A stretch of DNA of 55,105 bases, taken from positions 1 to 55,105 of IMG/VR virus record IMGVR_UViG_3300046543_000191. One strand, written 5' to 3'. Every line of letters starts with the position of its first letter. The stretch's first letter is position 1. Under the pieces are notes generated by a model that was not told the DNA's origin, made no database searches, and saw nothing but the letters and a program-made list of their open reading frames with translations. Source of the DNA: a virus. Positions 50,039 through 55,105 of the stretch are shown here, in pieces. The position numbers and the translations under genes were made by a program.

Positions 50039-50388
50039 ACCAATTCTACGTTGGGCAAAAAGTCGTCTGTGTCGATGCAAAATTCCCGCACGTCAGCATC
50101 GACCAAGGAATCCGTGAAGGCGAGATCTACACGCTTTCGTGGGTAGGGCCATACGCGCACTACATTGACGGCGAGTTCATCGGCGTGCGGCTTGCCGAGG
50201 TAACGCGCGGCGCAGATCCTGGCGGCTATGGTGCGGATGAAATGCCATTCCGCGCCACGCGCTTTCGACCGCTCGTAGCCGACCGTCTTGGTTCGCTGCG
50301 TGCGTTGCTCGTGCCGGGCCAGCCGTTGGCGCCGTCGATCGAAGAACCGCGCCGTAGGGCGCCTGTGAAGGAAGAGGAGAAGGTATGA
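50035..50388 (+). CDS. Hypothetical protein with SH3-like start, 117 aa
   Basis: ATGA overlap at both ends. FYVGQKVVCVDAKFPHVSID and GEIYTLSWVGPYAHY suggest a small barrel. The C-terminal tail is charged (EEPRRRAPVKEEEKV). Similar barrels occur at 3455 and 3757. Function unknown. Confidence 0.6.
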   Translation: MNQFYVGQKVVCVDAKFPHVSIDQGIREGEIYTLSWVGPYAHYIDGEFIGVRLAEVTRGADPGGYGADEMPFRATRFRPLVADRLGSLRALLVPGQPLAPSIEEPRRRAPVKEEEKV

Positions 50389-51113
50389 CACCCAATTCGG
50401 ACAACTGGTCTCCGTGGACCGTTGATGGTGATCTCATCGGCATTCCGTGTCTGTCGCCTGCGAAACCAGCCAATGATAACCAAGTAGCGGCACTTGGCGC
50501 TGCGATCGGAAAGGCGGAGGCAACTGACCGCGGTGCGGATGGCGTTCTCGGCAAGTTTCAACACATGCCGGCAGCAAACGACAATCTACCGCCCGTAGTC
50601 GCTTTCACCGGTCCCGCTGGCGCTGGCAAGTCTACTGCGACTCGCCATCTCGTCGAGCGGCGCGGCTACAAGTTGGTCAAGTTCGCCGCGCCACTCAAAG
50701 ACATGATGCGCGCGATCGGCCTTACAGAAGAAGAGATTGAGGGCGGTCTCAAGGAGCAGCCGAGCTCGACGTTGCTTGGCAAGACACCGCGGCACGCTAT
50801 GCAGACGCTCGGAACGGAGTGGGGCCGGGGATGCATCGGTGAGGATCTGTGGATCAGCCTATGGCGCCGGCGTGTCGAAGCTGTCTTGGCCTCTGGCGAC
50901 AAGGTCGTCGTTGATGACTGCCGCTTTCCCAATGAAGCTGCGGCAATCAGGAAGTTTGGCGGAAACATCTATCTTCTTGCCGGGCGGGGCGGTATTGCCG
51001 GCAATCACCAATCGGAACGAGGCTGCGAAGACATGGATTCCATCCTTGTCAACCAGGGATCAATCGACGAGTTGTACAGCATGGTCGACGACGCACTTAG
51101 GCGGGTAGCCTGA
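50385..51113 (+). CDS. Deoxynucleoside monophosphate kinase
   Basis: 242 residues. A disordered N-terminal 65 residues with PANDNQ and AANDNLPP precedes a P-loop kinase: FTGPAGAGKSTATRHLVERR, KFAAPLKDMMRA, LLGKTPRHAMQTLGTEWGR and VVVDDCRFPNEA. That set is typical of the T4 gp1/phage dNMP kinase group. It would phosphorylate dNMPs for phage DNA synthesis. The ANDN-rich leader is not part of the family fold. Confidence 0.85.
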   Translation: MTPNSDNWSPWTVDGDLIGIPCLSPAKPANDNQVAALGAAIGKAEATDRGADGVLGKFQHMPAANDNLPPVVAFTGPAGAGKSTATRHLVERRGYKLVKFAAPLKDMMRAIGLTEEEIEGGLKEQPSSTLLGKTPRHAMQTLGTEWGRGCIGEDLWISLWRRRVEAVLASGDKVVVDDCRFPNEAAAIRKFGGNIYLLAGRGGIAGNHQSERGCEDMDSILVNQGSIDELYSMVDDALRRVA

Positions 51114-51115
51114 GC

Positions 51116-51146
51116 AAAAAGGGGCGGAAATTCCGCCCCTTTTTAT
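51116..51146 (+). terminator. Rho-independent terminator after the dNMP kinase gene
   Basis: Arms GGGGCGGA and TCCGCCCC (51121-51139), flanked by A and T runs, form a strong stem ending in TTTTTATTATT. It closes the rightward accessory unit. Confidence 0.88.
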
Positions 51147-51196
51147 TATTCAAAGGTTGTATAATATAGAAGCGTTTTTCAATTATGGAGCGTTTC

Positions 51197-51541
51197 GTGA
51201 ATAAGTTTGGATCTATTGCCGTTTTGGGATTGTCGGCACTACTCGTTTTACCTGCGTGGAGCGGACATACTGCCAATGCCCGCGACTACCTGATGGCCGT
51301 CAAAGAGTTGATGGTGGAAAAACTTGGTATTCCGGATAGCGTGAAATTTAGCAACCTTCGGATGGCTACCCATCCTCAGGACCATCAGGCGATGCTCTGT
51401 GGATGGTTAACCGTCGAAACTATACCAGGCGAAGCGACCGCATCTGCGCCGTTCATATCATTTATTGATACGGAAAGCATGCGCGCCATTTCCGCTTCCA
51501 TTGATGACGGCACAGGGGTAGTCCGTCGCATGTGTCGATAA
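51197..51541 (+). CDS. Secreted small protein, 114 aa
   Basis: GTG at 51197 follows GGAGCGTTTC; ATG at 51185 is an alternative. VNKFGSIAVLGLSALLVLPA then WSGHTANA is a signal peptide with an AxA site. The mature part (VKELMVEKLGIPDSVKFSNL, MLCGWLTVETIPGEA) has two Cys. Its own A/T-rich upstream region and downstream isolation suggest an independently expressed lysogenic accessory gene. Confidence 0.7.
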   Translation: MNKFGSIAVLGLSALLVLPAWSGHTANARDYLMAVKELMVEKLGIPDSVKFSNLRMATHPQDHQAMLCGWLTVETIPGEATASAPFISFIDTESMRAISASIDDGTGVVRRMCR

Positions 51542-51574
51542 TAATGAAGTCGGCGCCGACTTCCGGTCTTCTAC

Positions 51575-51793
51575 CTACGCCAGCGAACTCGCAAGCACAT
51601 ATCGGTTTGCTCTCTCACCAATCCTGTCGACGAGCCAGATCTTGAAAATCTGCTTGCCCATGATCGTACAGTGGCGATTCATGACGATTGCCCGATCGCC
51701 GTGATAATCAACACCCTGTCCTATAGAAAATCTCCAGGCAACCCAATGGCATCTGTGTCTGCCGGCTACCTGTTGTTCTGCCGCCTCTGCCAT
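51575..51793 (-). CDS. Hypothetical protein with SH3-like pattern, 72 aa (leftward)
   Basis: ATG at 51793. The product contains WRFSIGQGVDYHGDRAIVMN and RHCTIMGKQIFKIWLVD, a pattern of small barrel proteins recording a G-D-R-V-type turn. The ribosome site (GGGGGAAGTTGGA) is acceptable. It stands alone, antisense to nothing, next to the secreted gene. Confidence 0.5.
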   Translation of the reverse strand: MAEAAEQQVAGRHRCHWVAWRFSIGQGVDYHGDRAIVMNRHCTIMGKQIFKIWLVDRIGERANRYVLASSLA

Positions 51794-51808
51794 TCCAACT
51801 TCCCCCAA

Positions 51809-52294
51809 TCCTCAACGTTCGGCTGTTAGCCGGGAGTTGATAACACGCCTCGTCGACGTGCCGGGGCTTTTAGCCGGAGCCTGGACATAGCACACCCGCT
51901 CCCGGCCAAACAAATGGCCAAGGCGACTGCGCTAGCCGCTAAGCTGCGCACATTCGGTTCACGCTCTTGCGCAACCTAGACGAAGACAGGGTTATCAAGC
52001 CCGAGTTGATTAATATCTAAAATGATCGGCTCATCAACATGAATTGCAGCTGATGATACCAGCATCCGTCCGGTGTGCTTTAGATGTGACAAATGTGTGC
52101 GGTTTGCATCTGATATGATTAGGATTCAAACGGATGATGGCGGTGATGAGATGAGAACGAAGCATGCACCGACCTGTACAGATTTTGTACGAAACCGAGT
52201 GTTTTCACGTACATTTTCGCGCTTTGTTCCGCACAGCAACGTAGGGCCACGTAGAGCGCTATTTCCGTAAGACGTTGTTTTTATTAAAGAAAAC
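51809..52294. other. Non-coding region left of attP
   Basis: No gene is convincing. A GCCGGGAG/CTCCCGGC inverted repeat (51831 and 51898 regions) is visible, and TTGTAC occurs at 52185, 52355 and 52403, around the attachment core, so these may be integrase arm sites. A frame from ATG at 52151 (MRTKHAPTCTDFVRN) has no ribosome site. Confidence 0.4.
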
Positions 52295-52342
52295 TGGTGC
52301 TGCTAGAGAGATTTGAACTCTCGGCCTCTCCCTTACCAAGGG
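52295..52342 (-). other. attP core: 3' part of a tRNA-Thr (GGT) gene
   Basis: On the minus strand CCCTTGGTAAGGGAG is the anticodon stem-loop with anticodon GGT, followed by a perfect T arm (GAGAG-TTCAAAT-CTCTC), acceptor half TAGCAGC and ACCA. The 5' half of the tRNA is missing: the bases before CCC (CTTAAGACTAAA) do not match. Integration would restore a complete host tRNA-Thr. The integrase lies 300 bases away, and the site is uninterrupted, so this is the circular form. Confidence 0.8.
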
Positions 52343-52424
52343 TTTAGTCTTAAGTTGTACTTTCCTTTATTTGTGGGATGTGCAGCGTTTGTGAAAATAA
52401 ACTTGTACACGAGATGTGCAAAAC

Positions 52425-52438
52425 TTGCAAATTTGCAA
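52425..52438. promoter_or_regulatory. 14-bp palindrome TTGCAAATTTGCAA near attP
   Basis: A perfect palindrome five bases from the integrase-operon terminator and 83 bases from the attP core. It shares AAATTT with the ACAAATTTGT operators and the variant at 2417. It could be an integrase/excisionase or repressor 2 site. Confidence 0.4.
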
Positions 52439-52442
52439 AGAA

Positions 52443-52462
52443 AACCCCGCAGAAGCGGGGTT
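52443..52462. terminator. Terminator of the leftward integrase operon
   Basis: AACCCCGC and GCGGGGTT form an 8-bp stem around AGAA. On the minus strand it is followed by TTTTCTTTG. It overlaps the last codon of the HTH gene at 52461. Confidence 0.8.
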
Positions 52463-52652
52463 ATTGTTGGCCAATTTTTAGTCCCATCCTCCGTATCTTG
52501 GAAGGAGAGAGTTTAGTTGGATCGTCGAATAAGATTATCCGCCTGATGCGGGTAACAGATAGGCCAATCTCATCAGCTATCGCGCGATAGGTTTTTCCAT
52601 CGGCACGCATGGTCAGTATTTTGGATCTACGCTCGTGCGTGTGGTTGCTCAT
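52461..52652 (-). CDS. Small HTH protein downstream of integrase, 63 aa
   Basis: ATGA overlap with the integrase stop. ADGKTYRAIADEIGLSVTRI then RRII is a clear resolvase-type helix-turn-helix with a basic end. It is the last gene of the leftward operon. It may be a recombination directionality factor or regulator of integration; position supports this but sequence does not decide. Confidence 0.7.
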   Translation of the reverse strand: MSNHTHERRSKILTMRADGKTYRAIADEIGLSVTRIRRIILFDDPTKLSPSKIRRMGLKIGQQ

Positions 52653-53803
52653 GCGCCTTTCCTCCTCTCCAAATCAGTCCTCTTGCCAGTACCCTCGGCG
52701 AGCCTTCCAGACCACGCCAGTGGATCTTCCAACCAGGGCAACGCCCGCCACGCGTCCAGAACCGGCAATTTGTTGATAGCCTCGATCAACGGTGCCTGCG
52801 GCACGTTGGTGTAGTGGCGGCTCATGTCATCCGCGGAATGGCCAAGGATCTGGTCTTTGATATGCGGATGCACTCCGGCGACAACGAGGCCCGTAGAGCA
52901 GGAGTGCCGGCCGGTATACGGCGCGATGTCTTTGATGCCAGATCGACGGCGAGCGCCATTGATTGCCGACTTCAGCCCGCCGCCGCCTTTGCCTTCCTCA
53001 TCAGTCATGATGACCTCGTACGGCTCACCGCGAGGCGTTCGAAACAGGCGCTGGTCTACTGCCAGCGCGTTGCGCTTGAGAAGAGATTCAAAGATCGGCA
53101 CCAGGAACTCATGGATCGGAATGCCGCGTGGTTCGCCCGTCTTCGTATGCGTGAGCGTGATCCATCGACCAGAGACATTCACTTCGCCGGACTCGAGCGC
53201 AAAGAGTTCTATTGGACGCATACCGGTGTAGAATAGCGTCGTCATGAGCATAGCCGGCCCCGGCGACATCGCGGCGATGAACGTTGCGGCGTGACCGTAC
53301 TCAACAGGGAACGTGCCCGCGCGGCGCTTTTTAATGCGCATTACGTTGGTTCCTTTGGGCTTCTTTGGTCGTGACCACTTACGGAGATCCGCCCACCCGT
53401 TAAGGACGGCATGATTCCACACAGCAATAAAAGGAGTGTAGACCTGCCGATTTCGCGTCTCAGGTTGGGCATTCGGATATAGCTTGCGCGCCGCCTCATC
53501 CAGGTCGTTCTGCTGGATATCCTTGAGCTTGCGGCTGTAGAAGTGTCCAAGCAGACCGGTTGTTGGCGTTCCCAAAAACCGCAAGTCTCCGCCGGCATCG
53601 TCATATGAGGAAACGGCATCGGAGAAGTCGCGCGTAGCCTTCGGCCCGTAAACGGCATCGCTAACGAGGCCAGCCTCTTTTTTTATGCGGATCGCCTCCG
53701 CGACTTCTTTGTCGTTGCTGCCAGTAGTTTCGCGAACTTTTTGTCCGTGGACAGTGCCGGAGATCCACCAGACTTTGCCACGCTTGTAGAGTTTGAGGGG
53801 CAT
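52649..53803 (-). CDS. int: Tyrosine recombinase (phage integrase)
   Basis: 384 residues from ATG at 53803 (AAGGATGTACTGAG upstream). The N-terminal MPLKLYKRGKVWWISGTVHG is an arm-binding domain. The catalytic domain shows Arg in YTGMRPIELFALE, Lys in HTKTGEPRGIP, Arg in APYTGRHSCSTG, His in ILGHSADDMS and Tyr in RHYTNVP. The first His of the HxxR motif is replaced by Tyr. It would recombine attP (52295-52342) with a tRNA-Thr gene. The 5' end overlaps the HTH gene by 121 bases. Confidence 0.92.
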   Translation of the reverse strand: MPLKLYKRGKVWWISGTVHGQKVRETTGSNDKEVAEAIRIKKEAGLVSDAVYGPKATRDFSDAVSSYDDAGGDLRFLGTPTTGLLGHFYSRKLKDIQQNDLDEAARKLYPNAQPETRNRQVYTPFIAVWNHAVLNGWADLRKWSRPKKPKGTNVMRIKKRRAGTFPVEYGHAATFIAAMSPGPAMLMTTLFYTGMRPIELFALESGEVNVSGRWITLTHTKTGEPRGIPIHEFLVPIFESLLKRNALAVDQRLFRTPRGEPYEVIMTDEEGKGGGGLKSAINGARRRSGIKDIAPYTGRHSCSTGLVVAGVHPHIKDQILGHSADDMSRHYTNVPQAPLIEAINKLPVLDAWRALPWLEDPLAWSGRLAEGTGKRTDLERRKGA

Positions 53804-53994
53804 CTCAGTACATCCTTTATGCCTTCGATATCGGCTTCTGTGAATAGGATATCCCGGCCGCGCACCATGCACAGCCCATGTTTCTTGGCAATCTTGGCGA
53901 CGCCTCTGTTTGTGAGACGCAAATGCGACGCCGCCTCGTCTAGCGTGTAGACGCTTCCACTAGGAGCATTGTCGTTCGCCGGTTCTCTGGTCAT
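53683..53994 (-). CDS. Excisionase-like HTH protein, 103 aa
   Basis: ATG at 53994 overlaps the upstream stop. VYTLDEAASHLRLTNRGVAK then IAKKHGLCMVRGRDILFTEA is a MerR/excisionase-type winged helix, which bends DNA during excision. EPANDNAPSG lies at residues 4-13. Its end overlaps the integrase start by 121 bases, like lambda xis/int, linking the two expression levels. It could also be a simple regulator. Confidence 0.75.
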   Translation of the reverse strand: MTREPANDNAPSGSVYTLDEAASHLRLTNRGVAKIAKKHGLCMVRGRDILFTEADIEGIKDVLRCPSNSTSVAKSGGSPALSTDKKFAKLLAATTKKSRRRSA

Positions 53995-54344
53995 AAGTCC
54001 GCATCCTCCCACGTTTCGGCAAATCTGCAATTGGGCGGCATTCCGTCGAACATCGGCCGGATCTGCGGGCGCTTGTAGCCGGCAAGGCCACAGCCGATCG
54101 GCGTGACGTAGAAGGTCAAGTCAGGCCTAGATCGAGCGAAGGCCAGAAACTCGATAACGTCACGCTCGATTTCTACCAGGCCACGCGTTTCGATCCGCTC
54201 ATCTTTCGTCGGTATGCCATAGCTGCGACCCTGCAGGCCAATGCCTTGACCATAGATAGCTCCGTGGCGCTGGACAGCGAAGCGGGCTGCGCCCGCACCA
54301 TGGATGCCGGCAAGGTTTGAGCCGAAAACGAATATGTCGGTCAT
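53991..54344 (-). CDS. A1S_2505-family macrodomain-like protein, 117 aa
   Basis: MTDIFVFGSNLAGIHGAGAA, QRHGAIYGQGIGLQGRSYGI, PTKDERIETRGL and VTPIGCGLAGYKRPQIRPMF match a family found in phages and bacteria (NCBI name A1S_2505, from memory), whose glycine-rich loops resemble ADP-ribose-binding macrodomains. ATGA overlaps at both ends. Expression in the lysogeny operon suggests a role in the lysogen, possibly against ADP-ribose-based defences; this is inference. Confidence 0.75.
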   Translation of the reverse strand: MTDIFVFGSNLAGIHGAGAARFAVQRHGAIYGQGIGLQGRSYGIPTKDERIETRGLVEIERDVIEFLAFARSRPDLTFYVTPIGCGLAGYKRPQIRPMFDGMPPNCRFAETWEDADL

Positions 54345-54610
54345 GCCGCCACCTTCGTGCGGTAACCCAACAGTTCCATGCGGTCGGCGATTGCCACCAG
54401 ATTGGCCGCTTGGCGCTCAAGGCGCGCATTCTTCCCGTTGGCCGCCTTCCGGTTCGCCTCAGCGACCCAACGCAGCTGCAGGGGCGATATGCCGTCTGCG
54501 ATGGCACGGTCTATCGTAAGAAGCGGGACGGCAGGCAGCGGACGTCGCGGTGCGACATATGGCGTCGGCTGTTCATGGCCGGCAAGTGTCAATCTTCTTG
54601 GCTTGTTCAT
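54341..54610 (-). CDS. Hypothetical protein, 89 aa
   Basis: ATG at 54610 follows AGAGGAGATCACA. The N-terminus is proline-rich (HEQPTPYVAPRRPLPAVPLL); the rest is helical and basic, ending KVAA. A strong hairpin lies upstream. No family recognised. It overlaps the macrodomain-like gene by ATGA. Confidence 0.65.
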   Translation of the reverse strand: MNKPRRLTLAGHEQPTPYVAPRRPLPAVPLLTIDRAIADGISPLQLRWVAEANRKAANGKNARLERQAANLVAIADRMELLGYRTKVAA

Positions 54611-54633
54611 TGTGATCTCCTCTTCGTGATGAA

Positions 54634-54658
54634 GGCGGCCGGTTGGTTGCCGGCCGCC
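54634..54658 (-). promoter_or_regulatory. Heptaloop hairpin (CAACCAA) before the gene at 54610
   Basis: On the minus strand a perfect 9-bp stem, GGCGGCCGG and CCGGCCGCC, carries CAACCAA and is followed by TTCATCACGA and AGAGGAGA. It is the strongest member of the family and the only clear one on the minus strand. Confidence 0.75.
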
Positions 54659-54666
54659 GACGCCTA

Positions 54667-55105
54667 TTACTCGACGATTTCGAATTCGCCTGCGGTGGTC
54701 AGGCGGTACGATTTGCCGGCCTCGATGCCGTTTTGGCCAACGAGAGACGCGCGGACGGCAACGAGCTTTGCCGGGAAGACGGTTTCGTCATATGCGGCGA
54801 GAACGATGCCACCACCTACCTCGGCCTTGGCCGTGGATCTTGCTCCGAGAGCGGCCGAAAGCGCACCATTCCCGGTGCTGGCGGCGTGCGCACGGTAGCC
54901 GGTGCTGGCGGCGTGCGCACCATTCCCGGTGCTGGCGGCGTGCGCACGGTAGCCGGTGCTGGCGGCGTGCGCATAGTCCCCGGTGCTGGCGGCGTGCGCA
55001 TAGTCCCCGGTGCTGGCGGCGTGCGCACCATTCCCGGTGCTGGCGGCGTGCGCACGGTAGCCGGTGCTGGCGGCGTGCGCATAGTCCCCGGTGCTGGCGG
55101 CGTGC
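54667..55105 (-). CDS. Repeat-rich DUF7666-like protein, C-terminal part (starts at 519)
   Basis: This is the second part of the gene whose start is at 519. Nine or more 27-bp repeats (AHAASTG plus NG, YR or DY) lead into a C-terminal domain (GGGIVLAAYDETVFPAKLVA then VRASLVGQNGIEAGKSYRLT), ending FEIVE with two stop codons (54669-54664). Codon phase matches the left part if the ends overlap by 10 or 37 bases. The conserved C-terminal domain shows the gene is complete rather than decayed. Confidence 0.8.
   Translation of the reverse strand, partial: HAASTGDYAHAASTGYRAHAASTGNGAHAASTGDYAHAASTGDYAHAASTGYRAHAASTGNGAHAASTGYRAHAASTGNGALSAALGARSTAKAEVGGGIVLAAYDETVFPAKLVAVRASLVGQNGIEAGKSYRLTTAGEFEIVE
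54866..55105. repeat. 27-bp tandem repeats, right end
   Basis: About nine copies in the order, from low to high coordinate, ACCATT, ACGGTA, ACCATT, ACGGTA, ATAGTC, ATAGTC, ACCATT, ACGGTA, ATAGTC. All bases outside the variable part are the same, so the units were homogenised recently. The array continues at 1-130 across the circular join. Confidence 0.9.

Noticed and set aside
52151-52270. Small frame MRTKHAPTCTDFVRN left of attP
   Set aside because: No ribosome site, no family, and it lies among possible integrase arm sites.
52295-52342. Complete tRNA-Thr gene
   Set aside because: Only the 3' part from the anticodon stem on is present; no matching 5' half or D arm, so it is an attachment site.
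54866-55105. Direct terminal repeats of a linear phage genome
   Set aside because: Identity between the ends is limited to 37 bases inside a tandem array that codes in frame; it is a break in a repeat gene of a circular assembly.

Overview
The window is the genome of a temperate contractile-tailed phage of an alphaproteobacterium, most likely of the Rhizobiales. The evidence is a lambda-type head module followed by a Mu-type tail module, an integrase next to an intact tRNA-derived attachment site, two S24-type repressor genes, and an ANDN linker motif typical of that host group. It is in the circular (excised or virion) form. Both ends of the window lie inside one minus-strand gene made of 27-bp tandem repeats (stop at 54667, start at 519), and the frame closes only if the ends overlap by 10 or 37 bases.

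Layout. (1) About 52.4 kb through the junction to 1.1 kb, minus strand: a lysogeny operon read from a strong promoter at 1063-1091. It holds two small genes, the repeat protein, a small gene, a macrodomain-like protein, an excisionase-like HTH, the integrase and a second HTH. It ends at a terminator beside attP (a 48-bp piece of a tRNA-Thr gene). (2) 1.1-3.1 kb: control region with a full S24 repressor (almost leaderless), a second S24-like repressor lacking the catalytic residues, and two tiny plus-strand genes with a terminator between them. (3) 3.2-22.3 kb, plus strand: early and replication genes. These include a Sak4-like annealing ATPase with its DUF669 partner, a beta clamp, a RecB/Cas4-like nuclease, two SF2 helicases, two orphan DNA methyltransferases, a prim-pol/RepA-type helicase, an iteron array that is the probable origin, and a VRR-NUC nuclease. 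A large terminator ends the module at 22.6 kb. (4) 22.9-23.07 kb: tRNA-fMet and tRNA-Cys. (5) 23.1-41.4 kb: terminase, portal, protease/scaffold, decoration and capsid proteins, then tail genes in Mu order, with a -1 frameshift in the tail-assembly chaperone. (6) 41.5-47.0 kb: fibres, secreted proteins and lysis genes (GH19 endolysin, holin, Rz/Rz1). (7) 47.1-51.8 kb: a second early-type unit with a phosphoesterase, a deoxyribosyltransferase-like protein, an HD hydrolase and a dNMP kinase, plus small accessory genes.

The genes work together as a lambda-like regulatory circuit. Two operator families are visible: one built on TCGGTA around repressor 1, and one built on ACAAATTTGT in front of repressor 2 and of three separate rightward units. 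Two signals are not explained by ordinary annotation. First, many early genes are preceded by a small hairpin with a 7-nt loop of consensus YNACCAR just upstream of the ribosome binding site. Second, early proteins, but not structural ones, often end in -AA and carry ANDN motifs; in both methyltransferases these combine into tails that closely resemble the alphaproteobacterial tmRNA (ssrA) degradation tag.
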